DNA of 64,000 bases from Akkermansiaceae bacterium (lineage in GTDB: Bacteria > Verrucomicrobiota > Verrucomicrobiia > Verrucomicrobiales > Akkermansiaceae), in NCBI GenBank assembly GCA_013041925.1, contig JABDRB010000029.1, forward strand, positions 62,001-126,000. The letters are read 5' to 3'. The stretch's first letter is position 1, and each line of letters begins with the position of its first letter. The notes below the pieces were generated by a model that ran no database searches, was not told the DNA's origin, and saw only the letters and a program-made list of their open reading frames with translations. Positions 1 through 8,684 of this stretch are shown piece after piece. The translations under genes and the position numbers were made by a program.

Positions 1-1575
1 AATGACAAAGGCGGTGCGGTTTTCCATCAAGTGATCGAGTGCCTCTTGGATAAGCCGCTCGGTCTCGCTATCGACGGAAGCGGTGGCTTCATCCAGCAAT
101 AAAATCGGTGGGTTTTTCAGGAGTGCTCGGGCGATCGAGAGTCGTTGTCGTTCGCCGCCGGATAGTTTGACGCCGCGTTCACCGACGGAGGTATCGAGTC
201 CATCGGGGAGATCGCGGACGAACCCGTCGGCATTGGCGGATTTGAGGGCCGACCACATTTCTTGATCGGTGGCATTACGTTTGCCCAGGTGGAGGTTTTC
301 GCGGACGGGGCCATTGAAAAGAAAGGCGTCTTGGGTGACGTAGCCGATGACAGAGCGCAGGGAAGGTTTGGCGATGGTGTTGAGTTCGGTTCCATCGATG
401 GTGATTGAGCCGCGATCGTATTCGTAGAAACGCGACAGCAGGCTGACGACGGTGGATTTTCCGGCACCCGTTGAGCCTACGAGGGCGATGGTTTGTCCGG
501 GCTGAGCTTCGAGGCTGATCCCCCGAAGGGTCGGTTCATCCGCGTAGGCAAAGTGCATATCATCGAACTTCACGTGACCACGGATTGGCTCGCCTAATTG
601 GGCACCGTCGGAGGTGTGAATTTCATCCTCTTCATCGAGAATGCTGAACACACGCTCCGCAGCGGCCCGCGACGATTGGGTCATTTGATTCAGCTGGTGG
701 AGTCGTCCCAGTGGCTCGTAGAGTGCCCAGATGATGGTGAAAAATTCCAATAACACGGCATGGTCGAGCCCGTGGTAATAGATTTGCCATGCGCCGACGC
801 CGAGAACGAGCGCGTAGCCGATGGAGTTGGCAAAACTCATACTGGGTGAGTAGAGCGCCCATGCTTTCATGACGGTGAGGTTGGCGTCACGCACTTTTGA
901 CGATGATTGGTTGAAGCTGGCGAGTTCATCGTCCTCGGCGGCATAGGATTTGATTTGTCGGATGCCGGCGATGTTATCGTGCAGCATGGCATTCATTTCG
1001 CCTGTGGCTTTTCGGACGATTCGATACCGGGTTGATGCGTGGCGCGAGTAGAGCCAAGCGCCGACGACGAGCAGTGGCAGTGGGGCGAGGGCTGCAAGTG
1101 CCAGGATCGGGGAGCGGGTAATGAGGAAGATGGTGACGATCAGGACTTGGAGTAAGGCAACGAGTCCCTGCTCGATCCCATCGATGAGGATGCGTTCCAT
1201 CTGCGGAACATCCTCGGCGACCCGGGTCATGATGTCGCCTGTGCGGCGTTGGTCGAACCAGTTGAGCCGGAGCCGTTGTAGTTTGTTGTAGAGTTGGGAG
1301 CGGAGGTCGAAGACGGCCTTTTGCTCGAAGGTATTGTTGATGAGAATGCGTAAGTAGTTAAAGAAATCGCGTAAAAAGAACGCGACCAAGACGATGGCGA
1401 TGAATGGGATGAGTTTGTCGATTTGTTGCCCGTCGATGACCTCGCGCTTGACTCGGCCTGTCATCACGGGGAATGCGAGCAGCATGAATGTCATTAGGAT
1501 CGCGCATAGCAGTTGCGCAGACGCGAGCTTTGGGTATTTGCCAAGGTAGGAAAAGATACGGAAAATCGTCTTCAT
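1..1575 (-). CDS. MsbA-like ABC exporter, permease fused to ATPase (3' end cut by window)
   Basis: The frame is open from the ATG at 1575 to the window edge, giving 525 residues. The N-terminal half has about six hydrophobic segments typical of a type I exporter membrane domain. The ATPase half shows a Walker A motif GSTGAGKST at about residues 367-375, the ABC signature LSGGERQR near 471 and Walker B ILLLDEA near 490, followed by the D-loop. The visible sequence stops just before the H-loop His, so only the last 50-70 residues are missing. By family this is a homodimeric half-transporter that exports lipid A, lipids, peptides or drugs; the substrate cannot be read from the sequence. It is divergent from the coiled-coil pair that follows. 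Confidence 0.93.
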   Translation of the reverse strand, partial: MKTIFRIFSYLGKYPKLASAQLLCAILMTFMLLAFPVMTGRVKREVIDGQQIDKLIPFIAIVLVAFFLRDFFNYLRILINNTFEQKAVFDLRSQLYNKLQRLRLNWFDQRRTGDIMTRVAEDVPQMERILIDGIEQGLVALLQVLIVTIFLITRSPILALAALAPLPLLVVGAWLYSRHASTRYRIVRKATGEMNAMLHDNIAGIRQIKSYAAEDDELASFNQSSSKVRDANLTVMKAWALYSPSMSFANSIGYALVLGVGAWQIYYHGLDHAVLLEFFTIIWALYEPLGRLHQLNQMTQSSRAAAERVFSILDEEDEIHTSDGAQLGEPIRGHVKFDDMHFAYADEPTLRGISLEAQPGQTIALVGSTGAGKSTVVSLLSRFYEYDRGSITIDGTELNTIAKPSLRSVIGYVTQDAFLFNGPVRENLHLGKRNATDQEMWSALKSANADGFVRDLPDGLDTSVGERGVKLSGGERQRLSIARALLKNPPILLLDEATASVDSETERLIQEALDHLMENRTAFVI

Positions 1576-1732
1576 GGTGGGTGTTGCTAGTACGCTTGCG
1601 GTTATGCCAATGTAAAGACAAGTAAAAATAAGAGGAAATTAGGGAAATTAGGCATTGCCGCCCCCCCCTTAGGGCATCTAGTTTATCCATAACACGCGAG
1701 AAACCCCCGAGCTCAACTCACAGTAATCAATC

Positions 1733-2557
1733 ATGTCAAAAGTATTTGGAACCATCGCAGTCGTCATCTTAGCTGTCGCTGCATTTATTGCATGGAAAAA
1801 TATGGACGCTCTCGTGAGAGAGGCCGGAAATAAAAAGGAAGATCCACCGGTGGAAGGCCGACTTCAAGTGGCTCAGAAGTTAGAAAAGAGCACGATCAAG
1901 GAATTGGCTGCCCAGCGGAAGCGCCGTGATGATGCTGCGGCATTGAGGGATAGCTATACCGCGGAGACCGTGAAGATTCAGGCAGAGCTCGACGAGGTGA
2001 CGGCCAAGTATGACGACGCCGTCAAAAAAGTGGAGTCGCTCAAGAAACAGCACAAAAATAATGAGTTTGAAATTGCCAATGCCAATGAGGTGCTCAAGGG
2101 GCTTCCCGATCACAACGAGCTTGTGCCCAAGGTGAGGCGCATGCGGTCTGAGTTATCTGATGCTACCAATGGCATTGCGACCCAAGAAGCCCGCTTGGCT
2201 AATCTCACTCAGCAAGACGATGATGCGAAAGCAAAAATCGCCAGTAATCGCGCCATTATGAAGCTTCAGAGTAGTGGTCAATCTTTCCCGTCGTTGAAGA
2301 CTCGGATCAGCTCGATTTACCGCAACTGGGGTTTTGTGATCCTAGCAGCGGGTGACACGCAGGGTGTCGTATCGGGTTCACTGCTTGATGTCATGCGTGG
2401 CGGTGAAGTGATTGCAAAACTCAAGGTAACCGCGGTTGAGGCAGGACGCGCATCAGCTGATATCATTCTCGATTCCGTGGCTGAGGGCACAACACTTCGA
2501 TCAGGTGATACGGTGGTGGCTGAGAAAAAGGAAGAACAGCTTGTCTCGGCTCCCTAG
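1733..2557 (+). CDS. Membrane-anchored coiled-coil protein (paralogue 1)
   Basis: This 274-residue protein has one N-terminal hydrophobic segment (about residues 5-20), so it is probably a signal anchor with the rest in the periplasm. Residues about 45-180 are rich in Lys, Glu, Ala and Gln in heptad-like order and should form a long coiled coil. The C-terminal 80 residues contain YRNWGFVILAAGD and GGEVIAKLKV, a small predicted beta domain. The next gene has the same architecture and the same NWGF-type motif, so the two arose by tandem duplication. I do not recognise a named family. A structural or envelope-scaffold role is possible but is inference only. Confidence 0.85.
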   Translation: MSKVFGTIAVVILAVAAFIAWKNMDALVREAGNKKEDPPVEGRLQVAQKLEKSTIKELAAQRKRRDDAAALRDSYTAETVKIQAELDEVTAKYDDAVKKVESLKKQHKNNEFEIANANEVLKGLPDHNELVPKVRRMRSELSDATNGIATQEARLANLTQQDDDAKAKIASNRAIMKLQSSGQSFPSLKTRISSIYRNWGFVILAAGDTQGVVSGSLLDVMRGGEVIAKLKVTAVEAGRASADIILDSVAEGTTLRSGDTVVAEKKEEQLVSAP

Positions 2558-2622
2558 CAGGATCAAGGCATCGCACCCCGACACACCAACACACGTAAGA
2601 ATTCCAATACCTTTTACTGACT

Positions 2623-3429
2623 ATGAAAGCTCTACTTTATGTTATCGCCATCGCCGCTATCGGCGCGGCGGGATGGTTCTCCTATGACACCATGAATCAA
2701 TTTAACCAGCTCAAGGAGGAACGCATTGAGCTTGATACCAATAACGAAAACAGGAAAGCCACGATCAAGACGACGAAGGCGGAAGCTAAGCAAAGGGAAG
2801 CTGAGCGTAATGCGGCCAAGGAGTTGCGTGACGACACCACGGCTGATCTTGAGGTGAAGGAGAAAAACTTGAAGCTATCCAAGCGTGAGGCGGCTACTTG
2901 GAACAGCAAGATTGCCGAGCAGCAGGAAGAGCTGGATGGCATCAAGAATGTGATCCAGAGCATTAAGGATGCCTTTAAAGAGCTGGGTGATGTCAGGCTT
3001 GATCAGATCCCAGGTCTGGTGAAGAAGCTTGAGAATGACCTGAAAGAATCGAACCGTAAGTGGGAAGAGCTGCAATTGCTTGGCGATGCTGCTGACAAAC
3101 GCCTAACCATCAAAAACCAGCAACTCAAAGACATCAGGCAGCGTATGGCCAAACGTGCAGCCAATATTAAGGGGAACTCTGCAGAAGGTCAGATCACTGC
3201 GATCAATCATGATTGGGGGTTTGCTATCGTAAAAGTCCCAAGCAACATGCCCGTGGATGAGACCTCGAAGTTGATGATCAAGCGTGGTGCCTCATTTATT
3301 GGTAACCTCAGAATTAATGCGATTGAAGGCTCACGTATCGTCGCTGATGTTGACTACAAGAGCATGGTTCCAGGTATGGTGGCCCAGCCTGGTGACAGCG
3401 TGGTGCTTGCCAAGCCCGTGACGAACTAA
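2623..3429 (+). CDS. Membrane-anchored coiled-coil protein (paralogue 2)
   Basis: This 268-residue protein shares its architecture with the gene just upstream: an N-terminal anchor (about residues 3-20), a long charged coiled coil (about 30-190) and a C-terminal beta-rich domain containing HDWGFAIVKV and GNLRINAIEG. The intergenic gap is about 65 bases, so the pair is probably co-transcribed. The coiled coils have diverged strongly while the C-terminal domain kept its NWGF/DWGF core, which suggests that domain carries the shared function. The biochemical role is unknown. Confidence 0.85.
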   Translation: MKALLYVIAIAAIGAAGWFSYDTMNQFNQLKEERIELDTNNENRKATIKTTKAEAKQREAERNAAKELRDDTTADLEVKEKNLKLSKREAATWNSKIAEQQEELDGIKNVIQSIKDAFKELGDVRLDQIPGLVKKLENDLKESNRKWEELQLLGDAADKRLTIKNQQLKDIRQRMAKRAANIKGNSAEGQITAINHDWGFAIVKVPSNMPVDETSKLMIKRGASFIGNLRINAIEGSRIVADVDYKSMVPGMVAQPGDSVVLAKPVTN

Positions 3430-3493
3430 CGAGGTTGAGAACCTATCCGCTTGTCTGCAAAGGGCAGCTATTCGACTTCAGCTCCGCGGACGA

Positions 3494-5329
3494 TCAGCGG
3501 ATAAACCGTTGTTGTAGGTTTTTGAGGATATCCTGAAGTTCCGTGGCCTGATTCATCAAGGCGACCATTTCTTCGGGGCCGAGATTGGGTTCACGGAGTC
3601 GAGCGCGGATGGATGCCTCCTTATTTTGAAAATGGGTGCTGACGAGCATGGCGGTGGTTTCCTCGGCGGCACGGACTGGGTTTTCGGGTGTTTCGCCGAC
3701 GAGGGTATTGCGGAGGGCTAATTGGTCATCGGGCTCGAGTGAGGTGATGTAGGTTTGGATGGCGGCCGTATTATTGGGGTCGGGGAGTTGGCTGAGGATA
3801 TGGCGTAAGATGGATCCGCCGGCGAGCGAATCGAGAGGGTCGGTCAACGACTCGAGTTGTTCGCCGAGCCATTCCTGTGCTTGTTGTGAGGTTAATGCGA
3901 GGCGGCAGAGGTAGGCGACAGATCCGTTCACGGGGGTTGCAACGCGGGGTGTGGCGTCGGACGTGTTGTCTTTCCGCTGTTGTCGGTTTTCGTAGAGTTT
4001 GCTGCGGGCCTGTTGTTTTTCTGCGGTAACGACCTCGCCGCGCAGCTCTTCTGCGCCGATGCCGAGGCGGGTTGAGATTTGGTTGATGAGTGCCTCCTTG
4101 GTCATTTTATCCCCGACGTAGGCGACCAGTGCGGCGAGCTCATTGGCAAGGGTGGCGCGCTCTCGGATGGAGCTGAGGTCGCGGGTCGCCACTTCGTGTT
4201 CGATTTTTACGGTAAAGTATTCGCGGGCCTCGGTGACGAGTTTTCTGAATGCCTCGGCGCCGTCGCGTTTGATCAGCGAGTCAGGGTCCTGCCCTTCAGG
4301 CATCGCGACCATGCGGATGTGCATGCCCTCGGGGGAGAGGATGGTAAAGGCTTTGTCGGCGGCCTTGAATCCGGCGGCGTCGGCATCAAAGCAGATAATG
4401 ACGTCATTGGTGTAGCGTTTCAGTAAGCGTGCGTGGTCGGGCGTGCAGGCGGTGCCGAGGGTGGCGATGGCGCTGCTGATCCCGCTTTCGTGGCAGGCGA
4501 TGACGTCGATCTGGCCTTCGCAGAGCAGGGCAAACTTGTCTTTGGTCATGTTCCGCCGTGCTTTATCGAGCGCAAAGAAGACCTTGGATTTCTTAAACAG
4601 AGGGGTCTCTCGGGAGTTGATGTATTTCCCGGTGTTCGGGTCGTGGCGTAGCTGTCTGCCGCTGAAGGCGATGATGTCGCCGTAGTCGTTGTGGATGGGA
4701 AACATCAAGCGGCCACGGAATCGCACGTAGAGGCCGGCGCTGGCACGGTGTTCGTCTTTTTGGCCGGCGAGGTCGCAATTGACCAATTCACGGCCGGTGA
4801 ATTTTTTTTCACGTGCCCAGTTGAGGAAGACGTCGGGGTTATCGGGCATCCAGCCGACCGTCCAACGTTCTGCCATTTCCTTTCCGTATCCACGGGATTT
4901 GAGGTAATCGCGGGCATGCTGGGCGTCGGGTGAGGTGAGCAGCTGCTCGTGCATGAACCGGGCGGCGGCATTGTGCACCTCGATGAGTCTCGACCGGCTT
5001 TTGCGTCGTCGATCCGCTTCTGGGTCGTAGGCCTCCTCCTGGATGAGGACACCACTGCGGGAGGCGAGTTTTTTGACGGCATCGGGGAAGGGGAGATTTT
5101 CGTAGGCCATGACAAAGCCGATGGCGCTGCCGCCCTCGCCGCAGCCGAAGCAGTGGTATGACTGTCTGGCGGGGTTGACCATAAACGAGGGTGTTTTTTC
5201 GTTATGGAAGGGGCAGTTTGCCTTGAAGTTGGATCCGGAGCGTTTCAGCGGCAAGTAGGAGCCGACCAGATCCACGATATCCGTGGCGGCGAGAACCTGC
5301 TCGATAGTTTCATCTGGAATGCGACCCAC
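3494..5329 (-). CDS. dnaG: DNA primase DnaG
   Basis: DnaG synthesises the RNA primers for lagging-strand replication together with the replicative helicase. At 611 residues the length fits the family. The N-terminal zinc-binding domain shows C39-x2-H42 and C60-x2-C63. The catalytic core follows with the RNA-polymerase basic region (GRLMFPIHNDYGDIIAFSGR) and a TOPRIM fold whose acidic signature is LLCEGQIDVIA, plus a downstream DxD in CFDADAAG. The C-terminal part, which would bind the helicase, is divergent as usual. The gene converges on the coiled-coil pair and is divergent from the menF-like gene. No rpsU or rpoD neighbour is present. Confidence 0.97.
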   Translation of the reverse strand: MGRIPDETIEQVLAATDIVDLVGSYLPLKRSGSNFKANCPFHNEKTPSFMVNPARQSYHCFGCGEGGSAIGFVMAYENLPFPDAVKKLASRSGVLIQEEAYDPEADRRRKSRSRLIEVHNAAARFMHEQLLTSPDAQHARDYLKSRGYGKEMAERWTVGWMPDNPDVFLNWAREKKFTGRELVNCDLAGQKDEHRASAGLYVRFRGRLMFPIHNDYGDIIAFSGRQLRHDPNTGKYINSRETPLFKKSKVFFALDKARRNMTKDKFALLCEGQIDVIACHESGISSAIATLGTACTPDHARLLKRYTNDVIICFDADAAGFKAADKAFTILSPEGMHIRMVAMPEGQDPDSLIKRDGAEAFRKLVTEAREYFTVKIEHEVATRDLSSIRERATLANELAALVAYVGDKMTKEALINQISTRLGIGAEELRGEVVTAEKQQARSKLYENRQQRKDNTSDATPRVATPVNGSVAYLCRLALTSQQAQEWLGEQLESLTDPLDSLAGGSILRHILSQLPDPNNTAAIQTYITSLEPDDQLALRNTLVGETPENPVRAAEETTAMLVSTHFQNKEASIRARLREPNLGPEEMVALMNQATELQDILKNLQQRFIR

Positions 5330-5416
5330 GGCCTTCTTTTAAGTGGCCGGAGCGAAATACCCAATACCAAATTGGATGAGATGGAAAATAATCTTGGTGA
5401 TGGCGCCTGGTGACTG

Positions 5417-6454
5417 TTGATTGGGGGTGTGGAAGAACGTAATTTTTCAGATGGCTGGGCCTTTATGAAGGCTGGTGATGGTACCTATCTTGTGGGGTTG
5501 GGGCCATTTGAGCAGCGGGCCATGGCACCGGAGCTGGGAGTGGCATTTTACTGCAATGACTTTACTTTATCTGACCCGCTTCCGTGGAAAATCCCAGCCG
5601 AGTGGGTGGAGGTAAATAGCCTTCAGGAGGTAGGGTGCGCGCCGGTGTCGGCGGCTATCGACTGGCAGGAAATCGAGGCGGACGGATTTGCTGGTGTATT
5701 TGCTGAGATCAATGAAATGATCAGCCGTGGGGTGATTGAGAAGTCGGTGCCTGTGGCTACGGAAAAGGGGCGGATGACTGGGGGGACGGGGGAGTCATTC
5801 ATGGGGAATATTCAGGCTTTAGGGGCACCGTTTTACAGCTACGGCTGGGCATTGGACGGCAGCGGGTTTTGTGGTGCCACACCGGAGCTGTTGTTTGAGT
5901 TGGACGATTGCAGGTTGAAAACGATGGCGCTGGCGGGCACGGCGAAGGCCGACGAGCGTGATGTGTTTGCGGTCGATGGTAAGGAGATCCGAGAACATGA
6001 ATTTGTGGCGCAGACGTTGGTGGCGAAGCTTTCGGATATTGGAAGGGTATCACGTGCGGAGCGAAGTATCATGGACCTCGGGGACTTGGTGCATTTTCAC
6101 ACCGCGATTGATGTTGAGCTCTTTGCCGCGAGGGGAATGGATGATTTGATCCGTCGCTTGCACCCTACGCCGGCACTCGGGCCCTTGCCTAGGACGGAAG
6201 AAACCATGAGTCTGCTTGTCGAGTGGCGTCAGAGGTTGGGTTGCCCACCTTGCTTTGGTGCCCCCTTTGGTTTGTTAAAGGGGGGCGTTTTTCGTTCGGT
6301 GGTCGCAATCCGTGGCGTGCACTGGCAGGGGGCTGATATTTCGATTCCCTCCGGGTGTGGTGTGATTGAAGCTTCTCGCCTGGTGAATGAGTGGCGCGAG
6401 TTGAGGTTGAAGCGTGAGGCCGTCAAGGCGGCCGTGCACATGGGGCGAGCTTAG
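5417..6454 (+). CDS. Chorismate-binding enzyme, isochorismate synthase-like (MenF family)
   Basis: The C-terminal two thirds match the chorismate-utilising fold shared by isochorismate, anthranilate and aminodeoxychorismate synthases. Visible landmarks are CGATPELLFEL, MALAGTAKADERD, the acidic stretch GKEIREHEFV, HFHTAIDVEL and LHPTPALGPLPRTEE. The HPTPALG order fits isochorismate synthase best, which would feed menaquinone synthesis. At 345 residues the protein is short because the N-terminal subdomain is reduced. The start is uncertain: TTG at 5417 is used here, with GTG at 5429 as an alternative. No other men gene lies nearby, so substrate choice rests on motif likeness alone. Confidence 0.8.
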   Translation: MIGGVEERNFSDGWAFMKAGDGTYLVGLGPFEQRAMAPELGVAFYCNDFTLSDPLPWKIPAEWVEVNSLQEVGCAPVSAAIDWQEIEADGFAGVFAEINEMISRGVIEKSVPVATEKGRMTGGTGESFMGNIQALGAPFYSYGWALDGSGFCGATPELLFELDDCRLKTMALAGTAKADERDVFAVDGKEIREHEFVAQTLVAKLSDIGRVSRAERSIMDLGDLVHFHTAIDVELFAARGMDDLIRRLHPTPALGPLPRTEETMSLLVEWRQRLGCPPCFGAPFGLLKGGVFRSVVAIRGVHWQGADISIPSGCGVIEASRLVNEWRELRLKREAVKAAVHMGRA

Positions 6455-6461
6455 GTTGCTG

Positions 6462-6479
6462 AGGGACATGAGTGTCCCT
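6462..6479. terminator. Hairpin between convergent genes
   Basis: A perfect 7-bp stem, AGGGACA paired with TGTCCCT around a TGAG loop, lies between the stop codons of the chorismate-binding gene and the PEP-CTERM gene. It lacks a clear T-run on either side, so it is a weak or bidirectional terminator candidate. Confidence 0.45.
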
Positions 6480-6484
6480 GCCCC

Positions 6485-7792
6485 CTAGTTCTTGCGGCGA
6501 CGATGCCAGGCAAAGAGCGTGGCGGAAAGGGCAAGGAGCGCGCTACTGCTCGGTTCGGGGACGGACGTCAGTCCAAAGGCAACAAAATTAGAATCGGGAT
6601 TAAATTCTAGAATCGTGCCGGTGGAATTGATCTCGAAGCTGTTGTTGTTGGATGCCAGCATCGATGAAATCGAACCAAGTCCGACGCTTCCAAGGTCGGT
6701 GCTGCCGACTTCGCGTGTCGAGTAAGCTAATGTGGTGTCGCTGGTTCCGTCATTGCTGAGGAGGTTGTAGTTGTCTATTGTTGAAGTGCCATTTGTTTCA
6801 GCCGTTATATTGGACACCGCAAACACGTCCATGTCTTCACTCAGATCGATGTCCAAGGTGGCTCCCGTGGCGCCAACACTTGTCGCTTCGTAGCTTTGCA
6901 GGTATTCATTTTCATCAATCGCGAGAGAAAGTGCCACAATGTTGGCCCCGAGGGTGGTTAAGTTATTCGACCCGTCCGACCTCTGAACCAATTGAATATC
7001 ATAGTTGCCTGCCGCAGAGAGGTCGGCTAGACCGACGAGGGTAACGATGCCCTCGTTTGCCGTGACGGAGCGCTGTGCTTGTTTGCCTATATCCGTCCAG
7101 CTACCCGTGTCGCCCTCGGCTCGATACTGTAAACTCCATGAGGCATCGAGGTCTGCAGCCGCGTAGGTATCGAAGGATGCCATGACAAAGACTTCGGAGG
7201 TTCCATCATGCACGGCGGCAACGGAGAGTGTGTTTGCGCCAGTGAGGCTGGCTACGGTTACATCGCTTGAGCTGCTATTTGTCACACTCGAACTTGAGCT
7301 AAGCGATGTGTAGTCGAGCGTTTTTCCGCCGGCGGTTAATGGGATGGCCGTTAGGGTAGATCCTGCAAGTGTTTCCAAATCAATACTTTTAGAGCTGGTT
7401 CTCGAGTGCTGTAGGTTGACAGCAGAGCCACTCGTGATGTCTGCAATGCCAAGGACAGATCCTGCTCCTGTATCATAAGCATCGTTCTTGGTGAGTACAC
7501 GCATGTGATCCTGACCCACGGCGGCACCATCATGAAGGCGATAAGTGGCTGTCAGAGAGGAAGAGTTACTGCCCTTCTGGGACGAAAATGTCGACATAAC
7601 CATGGCCTTTCCTGTGTATCCCGTGAGCGAAGTGGATAGCCCGCTGACGTTCACTGGAGTCGTTGAGGAGGTCGCAGAATCAGCTGTAAGCAGGGTGGTC
7701 TTCGATGTGAACGTAATGGAAGCAGATGCCGTCCCGGTAAGGGCAAGCATCAATGCCGATTTGATCATGAAAACAGGTGGGTTTTTTTTCAT
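6485..7792 (-). CDS. PEP-CTERM sorted surface/secreted protein
   Basis: This 435-residue protein has an N-terminal signal peptide (about residues 1-24, ending TGTASA). It ends with the exosortase sorting signal: VPEPSSSALLALSATLFAW followed by the basic tail HRRRKN. The body is rich in Ser, Thr, Asp and Gly with little Cys, as expected for an extracellular beta-rich protein. PEP-CTERM proteins are cleaved and handed to the surface or exopolysaccharide matrix by an exosortase, which is not in this window. The body matches no named domain I recognise. A strong sigma-70 type promoter precedes it at 7868-7895. Confidence 0.9.
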   Translation of the reverse strand: MKKNPPVFMIKSALMLALTGTASASITFTSKTTLLTADSATSSTTPVNVSGLSTSLTGYTGKAMVMSTFSSQKGSNSSSLTATYRLHDGAAVGQDHMRVLTKNDAYDTGAGSVLGIADITSGSAVNLQHSRTSSKSIDLETLAGSTLTAIPLTAGGKTLDYTSLSSSSSVTNSSSSDVTVASLTGANTLSVAAVHDGTSEVFVMASFDTYAAADLDASWSLQYRAEGDTGSWTDIGKQAQRSVTANEGIVTLVGLADLSAAGNYDIQLVQRSDGSNNLTTLGANIVALSLAIDENEYLQSYEATSVGATGATLDIDLSEDMDVFAVSNITAETNGTSTIDNYNLLSNDGTSDTTLAYSTREVGSTDLGSVGLGSISSMLASNNNSFEINSTGTILEFNPDSNFVAFGLTSVPEPSSSALLALSATLFAWHRRRKN

Positions 7793-7867
7793 TTTCTCGC
7801 ATTGTAAGGTTGGATGACGCGCGTCACGCGCGCCTACTTTGATTGTTTTTTATAATGATTGTTCAAG

Positions 7868-7895
7868 ATCATAGCTATAAATCAGGGGTGGTCAA
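7868..7895 (-). promoter_or_regulatory. Sigma-70-type promoter of the PEP-CTERM gene
   Basis: Read on the minus strand, TTGACC (7890-7895) and TATGAT (7868-7873) are separated by 16 bases, each matching consensus at five of six positions. The promoter lies about 75 bases upstream of the start codon. The leader between them contains the palindrome GACGCGCGTC near 7815. Confidence 0.6.
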
Positions 7896-8044
7896 GGTGT
7901 TTTGATGTTTTTTTATAAAAAATGGGGGATGCGCGGCTCCTCAACGGCGGCTTGTGGCCAACCATGGATTCAGGATACAGAGGATACAGGCATTATTGAA
8001 TCGACTAAGGCCGCGCGCGCGCTGGTCGGTTTTTAACGAACCCA

Positions 8045-8425
8045 TCAATTTTCATGGGGAGAAAAGTGGCACATGGCGGAGAGCAAACTAAGCATGCAGA
8101 AGACGGCGGTGATGCAACCAATGAGCAACCGCCCCCCGGTGAAATTAAAATAAGTGGCAAAGGCAAAGCTAGCGAAAATGAGGAGCGCAAAGATGAGCCC
8201 TCCCCATGAACGTGACTCTTTGTCGCAGTAGTTTTTTTTGAGTCGGTTCTCGACGCGTTTCCTGACTTTACTCGAATAAACCGATGTGGGAGGAAGGAGT
8301 TTGAGGATCTCAAGATCGTGTTTGAGGGAGATTCTTGATCTTGAGAATTGGTAGAGGATTTGCCACACCATGAGGATGGCGCAGGCGATGAGGCTGATGA
8401 TGGCGAGCATTTCTAGGTTAGTCAT
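8045..8425 (-). CDS. Small membrane protein of unknown function
   Basis: This 126-residue protein has one hydrophobic segment at residues 7-27, a basic cytoplasmic-looking middle with many Arg and Lys (SSKVRKRVENRLKKNY), and two closely spaced hydrophobic segments at about residues 76-118. I recognise no family. Genuine coding is supported by a membrane protein pattern with positive-inside charge and by a candidate promoter upstream. It stands alone between the PEP-CTERM gene and the TIM-barrel isomerase. Confidence 0.65.
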   Translation of the reverse strand: MTNLEMLAIISLIACAILMVWQILYQFSRSRISLKHDLEILKLLPPTSVYSSKVRKRVENRLKKNYCDKESRSWGGLIFALLIFASFAFATYFNFTGGRLLIGCITAVFCMLSLLSAMCHFSPHEN

Positions 8426-8552
8426 GGATCTGTGTTTGATGTGTTTGATGGGTGTCGCCCAATGAGTTCGCCTTATGGATTCAAAGATGACCTAACGGGT
8501 GACGGTGTTAATTTTGAAGGAGGTGGTTCATATTAGTGGAGGTTAATAAGGA

Positions 8553-8580
8553 GAATAACGTGTGGTGAAATAGCGGTCAA
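8553..8580 (-). promoter_or_regulatory. Candidate promoter for the small membrane protein
   Basis: On the minus strand TTGACC (8575-8580) is followed after 16 bases by TTATTC (8553-8558). The -35 is good and the -10 is poor, in a very AT-rich stretch about 130 bases upstream of the start codon. Confidence 0.3.
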
Positions 8581-8684
8581 TTATAGAATTATTATAATCG
8601 AATATTTTTTTTGATAATCACGAAAAACCGTTTAGTGGTCCAAGTATTTAGCGTCCTGGAGCGAAGCGGACGATGGCGGGGAGG

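Noticed and set aside
8011-8021. Alternating CG runs as a dispersed intergenic repeat
   Set aside because: Similar runs near 7816, 8011, 16812 and 19766 are short and also occur inside coding sequence near 18916, so they look like sequence bias rather than a repeat family.
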